NCBI RefSeq assembly: GCF_009908285.1
Contig: NZ_JAAARM010000042.1
Span: forward strand, 1-49,535
Length of the DNA: 49,535 nucleotides
From: Pseudomonas sp. Fl4BN1
GTDB lineage: Bacteria > Pseudomonadota > Gammaproteobacteria > Pseudomonadales > Pseudomonadaceae
Direction of reading: 5' to 3'
The notes under the pieces: model-generated
What the model saw: the letters and a program-made list of their open reading frames with translations, nothing else
The model's database searches: none
What the model was told of the DNA's origin: nothing
Shown here: positions 16,305-24,229 of the stretch, piece by piece
Position numbering within the stretch: position 1 is the first letter of the stretch
How the letters are laid out: each line of letters starts with the position of its first letter
Program-made: the position numbers and the translations under genes

Positions 16305-17200
16305 GCAAGGGGGCGCCGTTCCTGAAACGAGGCCAGGGCTTTGGCCAGGCGTTGCTCCCGGGCGCTGGCGGCCAGGTCCAGCAGGGCCTGGTCCCGGGTC
16401 CATTGGCTGCGCCAAGGCTCAGGGCCGTTGGCGAACGCGGCGTCGATGTCAGGTCGCAATGCCTGGAACTGCATGAACAAGCCGCCCAATAGAATGTGCC
16501 CGCTACTCAAGCAGGGGTTTTGCCGACTGACTTCGGCGCAGCCCGCAAGCAATCCCAGCAACTGCAGTTGCAGGGGCTGCGGCCAGCCGCTGTCCTGCCC
16601 CACGCCATACAGCCAGGCGAGCATGGCACTCAGGACATAGATGTCCTCCAGGCTGCGGAAGGGTTTGACGTAGGCGTCCCAGCCATCGCCAGCCAGCAAT
16701 TCGCAAGCAGCGTTGTCGAGCACCAGACAGCCGTGGCTGATCTCCGGCATCAGGGCGATGGCGGGCAGCGTCTCGACCTTGACCCCAGGCTCACCGGCAT
16801 AGACCACCGTCAGGCGCAACGCCGGGCGCTCCCCCGAAGCCTCGCTACGGGCCGCCACCAACAGCCAGTCGGCGGCATCACCGGCGGTGACAAAGTCCTT
16901 GCGCCCGTGCAGGCGCAGATCCTCCAGCCGCGTTTGCATGTCCGCCGGACGCAGGCTGCGGCGTTCGGTCGCGCATAAAGCACCCAGGCTTTGCGGCGCG
17001 CTTGGCCACAACATGCGCAACGCTGCCTGGTACCCCACCAGGAATGCCAGCCCCGGCGTGGCCATCAGGCGCCCGCCGAGCACCGCCAACTCGAAGGGCG
17101 TGACACTGCCCAAATGTGCCAGCAAAGCCCCGTAACCCTCCGCCAGGTCGGGGTTTGCGGGCAATCGTTGACGGCTGTCGAGCAGGGCTTGCCAGGGCAT
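16301..17200 (-). CDS. Acyl-CoA dehydrogenase-like protein
   Basis: The protein has 299 residues from the ATG at 17200, which has GAGGA about eight bases upstream; an ATG at 17224 would add eight residues but has a weak site. The middle stretch LEDLRLHGRKDFVTAGDAADWLLVAARSE and the later VETLPAIALMPEISHGCLVLDNA resemble the beta-domain of acyl-CoA dehydrogenases. A helical C-terminal part follows. It is much shorter than the usual 380 residues, and I see no convincing catalytic Glu, so it may be a non-catalytic or divergent member. It is divergent from olsB. The stop codon TAA lies inside a REP element (GTAAGAGC instead of GTAGGAGC), so the native C-terminus may have been altered. Confidence 0.7.
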   Translation of the reverse strand: MPWQALLDSRQRLPANPDLAEGYGALLAHLGSVTPFELAVLGGRLMATPGLAFLVGYQAALRMLWPSAPQSLGALCATERRSLRPADMQTRLEDLRLHGRKDFVTAGDAADWLLVAARSEASGERPALRLTVVYAGEPGVKVETLPAIALMPEISHGCLVLDNAACELLAGDGWDAYVKPFRSLEDIYVLSAMLAWLYGVGQDSGWPQPLQLQLLGLLAGCAEVSRQNPCLSSGHILLGGLFMQFQALRPDIDAAFANGPEPWRSQWTRDQALLDLAASAREQRLAKALASFQERRPLA

Positions 17201-17340
17201 TCGAAGGTCCTCAGGGGCTGTCATATAAGCATCACCAAAGCTTCATGGCGATGACACCGGGGCTACATAGCCTGACTTTGCACAACAAAGTCGATTGGCT
17301 GCAACCCAAGGCGGGTCGGTAGCCCGCACGGAGATTCACG

Positions 17341-18096
17341 ATGACTCAGATCGCCCGCATCAGCGACACCGGCACTGAACGCCGTCTGCAAGCCGAACGC
17401 CTGATCGGCGCCCAGGCCCTGCAGGAAGCCCAGGCTCTGCGTTTCAACGTCTTCAGTGGCGAGTTCAACGCCAAGCTCAAGGGCGCGGAATTGGGTCTGG
17501 ACATGGATGACTACGACGTTCATTGCAGCCACATCGGTGTGCGCGACCTGAACACCGGCCGCCTGGTGGCCACCACTCGCCTGCTGGACCACCAGGCCGC
17601 CAGCAGCCTGGGGCGTTTCTACAGCGAAGAGGAGTTCAGCCTGCATGGCCTGGTGCACCTCAAGGGCCCGATCCTGGAAATTGGCCGCACCTGCGTCGAC
17701 CCGGCCTACCGCAACGGCGGCACCATCGCCGTGCTCTGGGGCGAACTGGCGGAAGTGCTCAACCAGGGCGGCTACAGCTACCTGATGGGCTGCGCCAGTA
17801 TTCCGATGCAGGACGGCGGCGTGCAGGCCCACGCGATCATGCAGCGCCTTCGCGAACGCTACCTGAGCACCGAGCACCTGCGGGCCGAACCAAAGCACCC
17901 GCTGCCCAGCCTGGACCTCCCCTCCAATGTGATTGCCGAGATGCCGCCGCTGCTCAAGGCCTACATGCGCCTGGGGGCGAAGATCTGCGGCGAACCGTGC
18001 TGGGACCAGGACTTCCAGGTGGCCGACGTGTTCATCCTGCTCAAGCGTGACGAGTTGTGCCCGCGTTACGCCCGGCATTTCAAGGCGGCAGTCTGA
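17341..18096 (+). CDS. olsB: L-ornithine N-alpha-acyltransferase (lyso-ornithine lipid synthesis)
   Basis: The 251-residue protein is of the OlsB/acyl-homoserine-lactone-synthase-like GNAT fold: EAQALRFNVFSGEFNAKL near the start, then GRLVATTRLL and ILEIGRTCVDPAYRNGGTI. It transfers a 3-hydroxyacyl group from acyl-ACP to the alpha-amino group of ornithine, giving lyso-ornithine lipid. GGAG lies ahead of the ATG. The stop overlaps the olsA start by one base (TGATG), matching the well-known olsBA pair. Ornithine lipids replace phospholipids under phosphate limitation in many pseudomonads; I did not find an obvious Pho box in the 140-nt leader. Confidence 0.93.
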   Translation: MTQIARISDTGTERRLQAERLIGAQALQEAQALRFNVFSGEFNAKLKGAELGLDMDDYDVHCSHIGVRDLNTGRLVATTRLLDHQAASSLGRFYSEEEFSLHGLVHLKGPILEIGRTCVDPAYRNGGTIAVLWGELAEVLNQGGYSYLMGCASIPMQDGGVQAHAIMQRLRERYLSTEHLRAEPKHPLPSLDLPSNVIAEMPPLLKAYMRLGAKICGEPCWDQDFQVADVFILLKRDELCPRYARHFKAAV

Positions 18097-18890
18097 TGCG
18101 CCGGTTGCGGGTCTACGGGCGCATCGCCCGGGTATTGCTGGTGGTGGCGCTGGGCCTGATCATGGCCAGCATCTTTGGCCTGCTGGAGCGCCTGGGCACC
18201 GCCAACTCCATGCTCCGGCGCCAACGCTGGTCGCGCTTCTTCATGGCCCGCTTGAGCAATGCCCTGCCATTCCGGATCACGGTACACGGCGAGTTGCCTC
18301 GCCAGCCGATGCTCTGGGTCAGCAACCATGTGTCCTGGACCGATATCCCACTGCTGGGCATGCTCACTCCGCTGTCCTTCCTGTCCAAGGCTGAAGTGCG
18401 CACCTGGCCCGTGGCCGGCTGGCTGGCAGCCAAGGCCGGCAGCCTGTTCATCCGTCGCGGCGCCGGCGACAGCCAGTTGATTCGCAAACAGATGACCCGC
18501 CACTTGCAGGAACAGCATCCACTGCTGCTGTTCCCCGAGGGCACCACTACCGATGGCCGTGGCCTGCGCACCTTCCACGGGCGCCTGCTGGCCAGCGCTA
18601 TCGACGCCGAGGTGTCCCTGCAACCGGTGGCGATCCGTTACTTGCGGGACGGCCAGATTGATACCCTGGCGCCCTTCATTGGCGACGATGACTTGCTCTC
18701 CCACCTGATGCGGCTGTTCGCCAATGATCAGGGCCGGGTAGAGATCCATCTGCTCAAGCCGATTGCCTGCCAGGGCCAGGAACGTGCGGCGCTGGCCTTC
18801 CAGGCTCAGCAAGCCGTGCACAAAGCCCTGTTCGGCGATGTTGCACAGCCTGCCGAACCACGCCGCAGCGGTGAACTGGTCGCCGCCTGA
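18096..18890 (+). CDS. olsA: Lyso-ornithine lipid O-acyltransferase
   Basis: The 264-residue membrane-associated PlsC-family acyltransferase has an N-terminal hydrophobic segment (about 10-28). The HX4D catalytic motif is at His78-Asp83 (NHVSWTD) and FPEGTT at 146-151 is the substrate-binding block. It adds the second acyl chain to lyso-ornithine lipid, completing ornithine lipid made by OlsB. The start is set by the TGATG overlap with olsB; a longer reading from 18057 would run inside olsB and is rejected. REP elements begin about ten bases after the stop. Confidence 0.93.
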   Translation: MRRLRVYGRIARVLLVVALGLIMASIFGLLERLGTANSMLRRQRWSRFFMARLSNALPFRITVHGELPRQPMLWVSNHVSWTDIPLLGMLTPLSFLSKAEVRTWPVAGWLAAKAGSLFIRRGAGDSQLIRKQMTRHLQEQHPLLLFPEGTTTDGRGLRTFHGRLLASAIDAEVSLQPVAIRYLRDGQIDTLAPFIGDDDLLSHLMRLFANDQGRVEIHLLKPIACQGQERAALAFQAQQAVHKALFGDVAQPAEPRRSGELVAA

Positions 18891-18898
18891 GCACCTCC

Positions 18899-19469
18899 CG
18901 CAGGAACCGGCTTGTGGGCGAAGAGGCCCTTGAGACAGGCATCACCGACGAGGACGCCTTCGCTGGCAAGCCAGCTCCTACTGCGGTTTTTTATGCCCAC
19001 CCAGTGAACTCCCATACTCTCGTAGGAGCCGGCTTGCCGGCGAAGAGGCCCTTTAGACAGGCACCGCCGACGAGGACGCCTTCGCTGGCAAGCCAGCTCC
19101 TACAGCGGTTTTTCATGCCCACCCAGTGAACTCCCATACTCTCGTAGGAGCCGGCTTGCCGGCGAAGAGGCCCTTGAGACAGGCACCGCCGACGAGGACG
19201 CCTTCGCTGGCAAGCCAGCTCCTACAGCAGTTTTTCATGCCCACCCAGTGAACTCCCATACTCTCGTAGGAGCCGGCTTGCCGGCGAAGAGGCCCTTTAG
19301 ACAGGCACCGCCGACGAGGACGCCTTCGCTGGTAAGCCAGCTCCTACAGCGGTTTTTCATGCCCACCCAGTGAACTCCCATACTCTCGTAGGAGCCGGCT
19401 TGCCGGCGAAGAGGCCCTTGAGACAGGCATCACCGACGAGGACGCCTTCGCTGGCAAGCCAGCTCCTAC
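18899..19469. repeat. REP array, 122-nt period, between convergent olsA and acpH
   Basis: GTAGGAGCCGGCTTGCC copies start at 19022, 19144, 19266 and 19388 with a strict 122-nt period. A degenerate first copy lies at 18899, and opposite-orientation copies (GGCAAGCCAGCTCCTAC) fall between them. The linkers, including TGCCCACCCAGTGAACTCCC, differ at only a few bases, which indicates recent tandem duplication. The final copy ends inside the acpH stop codon. Confidence 0.93.
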
Positions 19470-20056
19470 AAGGCCTCATTCGGTTGGGTGCGTTCTGCGA
19501 CGAAGCTCTGCAGTTGCGGGTAGAAGGCTCGGAAATCTTCGCTCAAGGGCTGATATAGCCGCTCCAGCTCGATCATCGCGGCAGTCAGTTCCTCCGGCCG
19601 CGACAGGCGCCGGGCGATGCCGCGCAATACCTGATCCAGAATCTGGAAGTCTCGATAGGAACCGAGCCAGTCATCGGCCGCCATGTAGGGCGCAATCTGC
19701 GCCAGCCGTCCCGGCAGCTGCGGTTCGGCCGCCAGTGCCCGATAGACGTCGGCAGTGAACTGCGGCAAGGGGCGATCGGCGTACTGGCTCCAGTCCCGGG
19801 CCAGGCAATGATCGAAGAACACGTCGATGACAATCCCGGCATAACGTCGCCGGGTCAGGGAGAAACGCGACAGCGCCGCCAACACCAGCGGGTGGCTATC
19901 GGTGTAGGTATCAATGCGCCGATGCAGCTGGATCGCCGCCTCGACCTCGGGGGGAAACTGCCCTTGCAGGCGCCCTTTGACGAAATCGCCATACAAGCTG
20001 CCGAGTAATTGACCCGGGCGCTGGCCGCCGAGGTGCAGATGTGCGAGATAATTCAT
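19466..20056 (-). CDS. acpH: Acyl carrier protein phosphodiesterase
   Basis: The 196-residue protein begins MNYLAHLHLGG and contains GSLYGDFVKGRL, IQLHRRIDTYTDSH and DVFFDHCLARDW. These His/Asp-rich motifs form the metal site of the HD-like AcpH family. The enzyme removes 4'-phosphopantetheine from holo-ACP in the cytoplasm. The length is normal (E. coli AcpH is 193). The stop codon TAG is formed by the GTAGGAGC of a REP element. The SD is weak. The gene is divergent from an ArsR-type regulator across a 153-nt AT-rich region. Confidence 0.92.
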   Translation of the reverse strand: MNYLAHLHLGGQRPGQLLGSLYGDFVKGRLQGQFPPEVEAAIQLHRRIDTYTDSHPLVLAALSRFSLTRRRYAGIVIDVFFDHCLARDWSQYADRPLPQFTADVYRALAAEPQLPGRLAQIAPYMAADDWLGSYRDFQILDQVLRGIARRLSRPEELTAAMIELERLYQPLSEDFRAFYPQLQSFVAERTQPNEAL

Positions 20057-20081
20057 TCGCGCAGCTTAGCACCGCGCCAAA

Positions 20082-20103
20082 TATATCGTTATAACTCGAT
20101 ATA
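20082..20103. promoter_or_regulatory. Operator-like inverted repeat 1 before the ArsR-MFS-alkene reductase genes
   Basis: TATATCG (20082-20088) and CGATATA (20097-20103) form a perfect 7-bp dyad with an 8-bp spacer (TTATAACT). The same 7-8-7 geometry recurs 58 bp downstream. Such AT-rich dyads are typical ArsR-family targets, and the ArsR gene starts 107 bp beyond this site. Confidence 0.6.
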
Positions 20104-20139
20104 CCGATAAAGAATGACTTAAGATCAAAATCATATTGG

Positions 20140-20161
20140 TATATCGCGAAATAACGATTTA
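20140..20161. promoter_or_regulatory. Operator-like inverted repeat 2 before the ArsR-MFS-alkene reductase genes
   Basis: TATATCG (20140-20146), spacer CGAAATAA, and CGATTTA (20155-20161) repeat the layout of the site at 20082 with one mismatched base in the right arm. It ends 48 bp before the ArsR start codon, so binding would cover the likely promoter. Autoregulation by the ArsR protein is inferred. Confidence 0.6.
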
Positions 20162-20209
20162 AATTTCGCCTCATCGCGATACAACGTTTTACGGAAAACG
20201 AGCACCGCC

Positions 20210-20512
20210 ATGTCCCTCGACCTCGACGAAATAATAAAAGCTCTGGCTCATCCTGTACGCAGAGAAATCCTGCACTGGCTGAAAGACCCGACTGTCGAAT
20301 TTCCCGATCAGGCCCACAGCAATGAGCACGGCGTGTGTGCCGGGCAGATCGATCAACGCTGCGGCCTGTCGCAGTCGACCGTCTCCGCCCACCTCGCCAC
20401 CCTGCAACGTGCAGGCCTGATCAGCAGCCGCAAAGTCGGCCAATGGCATTTTTTCAAACGCAATGAGGAAACCATCCAGCAGTTCCTCACGCAAATGAGC
20501 CAACAGCTCTGA
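20210..20512 (+). CDS. ArsR family transcriptional regulator
   Basis: The 100-residue winged-helix protein has the ArsR layout: MSLDLDEIIKALAHPVRREIL, then AGQIDQRCGLSQSTVSAHLATLQRAGL as the HTH, and a wing at SRKVGQWHFFKRNEE. It lacks the ELCVCDL metal site of true ArsR. Its two cysteines (Cys43 and Cys51) sit on either side of the start of the HTH, so a thiol or electrophile sensor is possible. It is the first of three closely spaced plus-strand genes (18 nt to the MFS gene, then 33 nt to the alkene reductase). Two matched dyads upstream suggest autorepression and control of the operon. Confidence 0.9.
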   Translation: MSLDLDEIIKALAHPVRREILHWLKDPTVEFPDQAHSNEHGVCAGQIDQRCGLSQSTVSAHLATLQRAGLISSRKVGQWHFFKRNEETIQQFLTQMSQQL

Positions 20513-20530
20513 TCTGACAAGGACCCGACA

Positions 20531-21697
20531 ATGCCCCTTTCACTGCTCATCCTGGCCTTGAGCGCCTTCGCTATCGGCACCACCGAGTTCGTCATCATGG
20601 GCTTGCTGCCCGATGTGGCGGCGGACCTTGGGGTATCGATTCCCGGCGCCGGCTGGCTAGTCACCGGTTATGCCCTGGGCGTGGCTATCGGGGCACCGTT
20701 CATGGCCCTGGCGACCGCCCGGCTGCCACGCAAGGCCGCCCTGGTGGCCTTGATGGGGATCTTCATTGTCGGCAACCTGCTGTGTGCACTGGCCAGTGAT
20801 TACAACGTGCTGATGTTCGCCCGGATAATCACCGCGCTGTGCCACGGCGCCTTCTTCGGTATTGGTTCAGTAGTCGCGGCAGGCCTGGTGCCCGCCAACA
20901 AGCGTGCTTCGGCAGTGGCATTGATGTTCACCGGCCTGACCCTGGCCAATGTGCTCGGTGTGCCCCTGGGCACTGCCCTGGGCCAGGAAGCTGGCTGGCG
21001 TTCGACCTTCTGGGCGGTGACAGTGATCGGCGTGGTGGCATTGATTGGCCTGCTGCGCTTTCTGCCGGCCAAGCGTGACGAGGAAAAACTCGACATGCGT
21101 GCGGAACTGGCGGCCCTCAAGGGCGCGGGGATCTGGCTGTCCCTGAGCATGACCGCGCTATTTTCGGCGTCGATGTTCACCCTGTTCACCTATGTCGCGC
21201 CGCTGCTTGGCGATGTCACCGGCGTATCGCCCAAGGGCGTGACCTGGACCCTACTGCTGATCGGCCTGGGCCTGACCCTGGGCAACATCATTGGCGGCAA
21301 GCTAGCGGACAAGCGCCTGGGGGCCACCCTGATCGGCGTGTTCGCGGCCATGACCGTGGTGTCCACTGTGCTGACCTGGACCAGCGTTGCGCTGATCCCC
21401 ACGGAAATCACCCTGTTCCTCTGGGCCACCGCCTCCTTCGCGGCAGTGCCGGCACTGCAGGTCAATGTGGTGACCTTCGGCAAGGCCGCGCCGAACCTGG
21501 TTTCGACCCTGAACATCGGCGCCTTCAACATCGGCAACGCCCTGGGCGCCTGGGTCGGCGGCAGCGTCATCGCCCACGGTTTCGGCCTGACCAGCGTGCC
21601 ATTGGCGGCGGCGGTCCTGGCGATCCTGGCCCTGCTGGTGACGTTGATTACCTTTCGCCAGGGCGGCAACGCCGAACTGGCCCCTGTGACCCACTGA
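20531..21697 (+). CDS. MFS exporter, DHA1 (AraJ/YdhP-like) family
   Basis: The 388-residue protein has 12 predicted membrane helices. It opens SLLILALSAFAIGTTEFVIMGLLPDVAADLGVS, the typical start of DHA1 proton antiporters of the AraJ/YdhP type, and GWLVTGYALGVAIGAP follows. AAGGA lies seven bases before the ATG. These proteins export sugars, purine analogues or drugs; the substrate here is unknown. The gene sits between an ArsR regulator gene and an alkene reductase gene, so efflux of a reactive compound or its reduced product is a fair guess. Confidence 0.9.
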   Translation: MPLSLLILALSAFAIGTTEFVIMGLLPDVAADLGVSIPGAGWLVTGYALGVAIGAPFMALATARLPRKAALVALMGIFIVGNLLCALASDYNVLMFARIITALCHGAFFGIGSVVAAGLVPANKRASAVALMFTGLTLANVLGVPLGTALGQEAGWRSTFWAVTVIGVVALIGLLRFLPAKRDEEKLDMRAELAALKGAGIWLSLSMTALFSASMFTLFTYVAPLLGDVTGVSPKGVTWTLLLIGLGLTLGNIIGGKLADKRLGATLIGVFAAMTVVSTVLTWTSVALIPTEITLFLWATASFAAVPALQVNVVTFGKAAPNLVSTLNIGAFNIGNALGAWVGGSVIAHGFGLTSVPLAAAVLAILALLVTLITFRQGGNAELAPVTH

Positions 21698-21730
21698 TCC
21701 GTTTCTTTCCTATATAGAAGGCTGCATTCC

Positions 21731-22780
21731 ATGACGACTATCTTTGATCCGATCAAGATCGGCGACCTCGAGCTGTCCAACCGCATCATCATGGCGCCGC
21801 TGACCCGCTGCCGCGCCGACGCTGGCCGCGTACCCAACGCACTGATGGCCGAGTACTACGTGCAGCGGGCTTCCGCTGGCCTGATCCTCAGCGAGGCCAC
21901 CTCGGTGACCCCAATGGGCGTGGGCTACCCGGACACTCCCGGCATCTGGTCCAACGACCAGGTGCGTGGCTGGTCCAACGTGACCAAGGCAGTGCATGGC
22001 GCTGGCGGCAAGATCTTCCTGCAGCTGTGGCACGTGGGCCGGATTTCCCACCCGTCCTACCTGGACGGTGAAACGCCAGTGGCGCCAAGCGCCATCCAGC
22101 CCAAGGGCCATGTCAGCCTGGTGCGCCCACTGGCCGACTACCCAACCCCGCGCGCCCTGGAAACCGCTGAGATCGCCGACATCGTCGACGCTTACCGGGT
22201 CGGTGCGGAAAACGCCAAGGCTGCCGGTTTCGATGGCGTGGAAATCCACGGCGCCAACGGTTACCTGCTGGACCAGTTCCTGCAAAGCAGCACCAACCAG
22301 CGCACCGACCAGTACGGCGGCTCCCTGGAGAACCGTGCCCGCCTGCTGCTGGAAGTCACCGACGCCGCCATCGAGATCTGGGGCGCCGGCCGAGTGGGCG
22401 TGCACCTGGCCCCCCGTGCCGACTCCCATGACATGGGTGACGACAACCTGGCGGAGACCTTCACTTACGTAGCTCGCGAGCTGGGAAAACGCGGCATCGC
22501 CTTTATCTGCTCCCGCGAAAAAGAAGGCGCTGACAGCCTGGGCCCGCAGCTGAAAGCGGCCTTCGGCGGCCCGTACATCGCCAACGAGCGTTTCACCAAG
22601 GACAGTGCCAATGCCTGGCTGGCCAGCGGCAAGGCTGATGCCGTGGCATTCGGCGTGCCCTTCATCGCCAACCCGGATCTGCCAGCCCGGTTGAAGGCTG
22701 ACGCACCGCTGAACCAAGCGCACCCGGAAACCTTCTACTCCAAAGGCCCGGTTGGCTACATCGACTACCCAACGCTGTAA
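21731..22780 (+). CDS. Alkene reductase (old yellow enzyme; NemA/XenB-like)
   Basis: The 349-residue FMN-dependent reductase starts FDPIKIGDLELSNRIIMAPLTRCRA. Its active-site segment EIHGANGYLL puts substrate-binding His173 and Asn176 and proton donor Tyr178 in the expected places. NQRTDQYGGS and the C-terminal GYIDYPTL are also typical. The enzyme uses NAD(P)H to reduce electron-poor C=C bonds and, in XenB/NemA relatives, nitroesters, nitroaromatics and N-ethylmaleimide. It is the last gene of the ArsR-MFS-OYE set and is followed by a strong terminator. It is full length. Confidence 0.94.
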   Translation: MTTIFDPIKIGDLELSNRIIMAPLTRCRADAGRVPNALMAEYYVQRASAGLILSEATSVTPMGVGYPDTPGIWSNDQVRGWSNVTKAVHGAGGKIFLQLWHVGRISHPSYLDGETPVAPSAIQPKGHVSLVRPLADYPTPRALETAEIADIVDAYRVGAENAKAAGFDGVEIHGANGYLLDQFLQSSTNQRTDQYGGSLENRARLLLEVTDAAIEIWGAGRVGVHLAPRADSHDMGDDNLAETFTYVARELGKRGIAFICSREKEGADSLGPQLKAAFGGPYIANERFTKDSANAWLASGKADAVAFGVPFIANPDLPARLKADAPLNQAHPETFYSKGPVGYIDYPTL

Positions 22781-22794
22781 GCCTGCGCAGCTGA

Positions 22795-22830
22795 CAAAAA
22801 AGCCCCGGCTCACCAGAGCCGGGGCTTTTT
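22795..22830 (+). terminator. Rho-independent terminator after the alkene reductase
   Basis: AGCCCCGGCTC (22801-22811) pairs perfectly with GAGCCGGGGCT (22816-22826) around loop ACCA. Five T follow and an A run precedes, so it could also work on the other strand. Confidence 0.92.
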
Positions 22831-22833
22831 ATT

Positions 22834-23331
22834 GCCTGCACATTTCCAATAGCCGCTGCGAAGGCTGTGTATAGGACAGCAGGACTTTCGGCGTACGCAG
22901 GATTGTCGCTGGATCACAGCTTGAGGCAAATTTTGCATGCGCCCGCGGGTGCCAGGTTCAACGTTTGCAGTGGGCCCAGGCCACTGCCAGGCCACTTAGG
23001 CAGATCACAGCGAGCCAACCAGGCCGTAGCTGTCCGGGGTCTGGCCAAAGATCAGGAGGTACTTGAACAGCGCGTCATGGCTGGCGAAGAGCAGAACAGC
23101 CAGGCAAATCAGCGCGATCCCCTTGTTCGGCTATTCTGCGCCGCTGAACGGTGAAGGGTTCACACTCATTCACACACCCGCAACAAATCCCCTACAAAAT
23201 ACGTAGCTCGCTATCTATCAAGATGCGGCCAGCCCGTATATAAAAGCACCCCATCGCGATCTGGCGACCGCAGGAATGAACATCCCTCGCCTTAAATGTT
23301 GACACAACTGGACTCAATTACGCATGTTGTC
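22834..23331. other. Gene-poor interval between the alkene reductase and emhR
   Basis: About 500 nt contain no intact gene that I can support. The only recognisable item is the minus-strand EamA remnant at 23005-23169. Neither strand of 22834-23004 shows a familiar protein, and 23170-23331 is AT-richer than its surroundings. The patch looks like a scar of gene loss. Confidence 0.6.
23005..23169 (-). pseudogene. Remnant of a DMT/EamA transporter N-terminus
   Basis: Read on the minus strand from the ATG at 23169, the frame gives MSVNPSPFSGAE, an in-frame TAG, then PNKGIALICLAVLLFASHDA followed by LFKYL and a few unrelated residues to a TGA at 23005. The part GIALICLAVLLFASHDAL(x)KYL is what I would expect for the first membrane helix of an EamA-family (drug/metabolite) transporter, normally about 300 residues long. 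The rest of the gene is absent. With an amber codon before the first helix and a truncation after it, this is a decayed fragment. I recognise it from family pattern only. Confidence 0.65.
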
Positions 23332-23964
23332 TTAATGACGGAGACTTGGGCTCAGGCGCAGCATATCCAGCCCGATGTCGATCCAGCGCTCTGCCTCGGT
23401 GTGCAGGGCGAAGCTTTCCGGGGCCAGCAACCATTGGTAAAGGATGCCATCGATAAACGCATGCATGCTGATAGCCGCCCTCGTCGTGTCGAGGTTTTCG
23501 GGCAATTGCCCACGATTGACTGCATTACGCAGTGCCAACTCGATGTGTACGTTGCAGTCCAGGCTGGCAGCGCGACGCTGGCGGCGCAGGTCGCACATTT
23601 CATCGGTGAATTCGCACTTATGAAACAGGATTTCATTGATGCGACGGGTTTTCGGGTCCAGGGCAACTTGATGAAACAAATGAATGAGCAATTTGCGTAT
23701 CCAGCCCAACGGATCCATCTCATCTACATTTTCACTGGCTGCGGCCATCTCATCCAGCGGTTCACGCAGGCTGTCGAGCATGGCCTGCACCAGGTCGGCC
23801 TTATTGCTGAAGTGCCAGTAGATAGCGCCCCGCGTCACCCCCGCCAGCGCCGCGATATCGGCCAGGGTAGTACGCGCCACGCCACGCTCGTAAAAGGCCT
23901 TTTCGGCCGCCTCGAGTATTTGGCTACGGGTTTCTTGAGCTTCCTCTTTGGTACGACGGACCAT
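23332..23964 (-). CDS. emhR: TetR family repressor of the EmhABC efflux pump
   Basis: The 210-residue protein begins MVRRTKEEAQETRSQILEAA. Its HTH, TLADIAALAGVTRGAIYWHF, is characteristic of AcrR/TtgR/EmhR. The start at 23964 gives the same length as TtgR of P. putida; a longer reading to 24033 would run toward the operator region. The C-terminal helices form the multidrug-binding pocket of this family. Divergent transcription from emhABC with a TtgR-type operator between them indicates repression relieved by pump substrates such as antibiotics, plant phenolics and flavonoids. Confidence 0.95.
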   Translation of the reverse strand: MVRRTKEEAQETRSQILEAAEKAFYERGVARTTLADIAALAGVTRGAIYWHFSNKADLVQAMLDSLREPLDEMAAASENVDEMDPLGWIRKLLIHLFHQVALDPKTRRINEILFHKCEFTDEMCDLRRQRRAASLDCNVHIELALRNAVNRGQLPENLDTTRAAISMHAFIDGILYQWLLAPESFALHTEAERWIDIGLDMLRLSPSLRH

Positions 23965-24108
23965 GGCAGTAAAACCTCGATCAGGATCTTTCAGCGATGC
24001 GTGAAGACCTTCTGAATAAATATGGAACGGCATCTCAGGTGCCGTTTGCCCAGCCTACAATTCAACACCTACTGAGGCTTTTGTAACCGGATGGGTACGC
24101 CGCCAGGG

Positions 24109-24138
24109 TATTTACAAACAGCCATGAACGTAAGTATA
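24109..24138. promoter_or_regulatory. TtgR/EmhR operator
   Basis: The 30 bases from TATTTACAAACA through CGTAAGTATA match, almost base for base from memory, the long pseudopalindromic operator of TtgR in P. putida, with arms TATTTAC and GTAAGTATA. It lies between the divergent emhR and emhA starts (145 bp from emhR and 92 bp from emhA), as expected for a shared control site. Confidence 0.85.
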
Positions 24139-24229
24139 TTCCTTAGCAAGCTACTAATCCACTCAGCCAACTCTTTTTACCCTTCCACTTTTCTTGTGCG
24201 CCTCTCGCGTGCCTGACCCGAGGATCTTC

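Noticed and set aside
15910..16492. Open frames across the REP array on both strands, with apparent protein repeats
   Set aside because: The repeats come from the 105-nt period, which is divisible by three and so keeps frames open. No start site or known domain is present.
18899..19469. CRISPR-like regular spacing
   Set aside because: The 122-nt period, near-identical linkers and palindromic GTAGGAGC units are those of REP arrays. There are no unique spacers and no cas genes.
22867..23154. A 95-residue plus-strand frame in the gene-poor patch
   Set aside because: It has no SD and no recognisable protein, and it lies antisense to the EamA remnant.
24194..24229. Longer EmhA starting upstream of the lipoprotein signal
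   Set aside because: It would add 12 residues before a clear lipoprotein signal sequence, which must be N-terminal.
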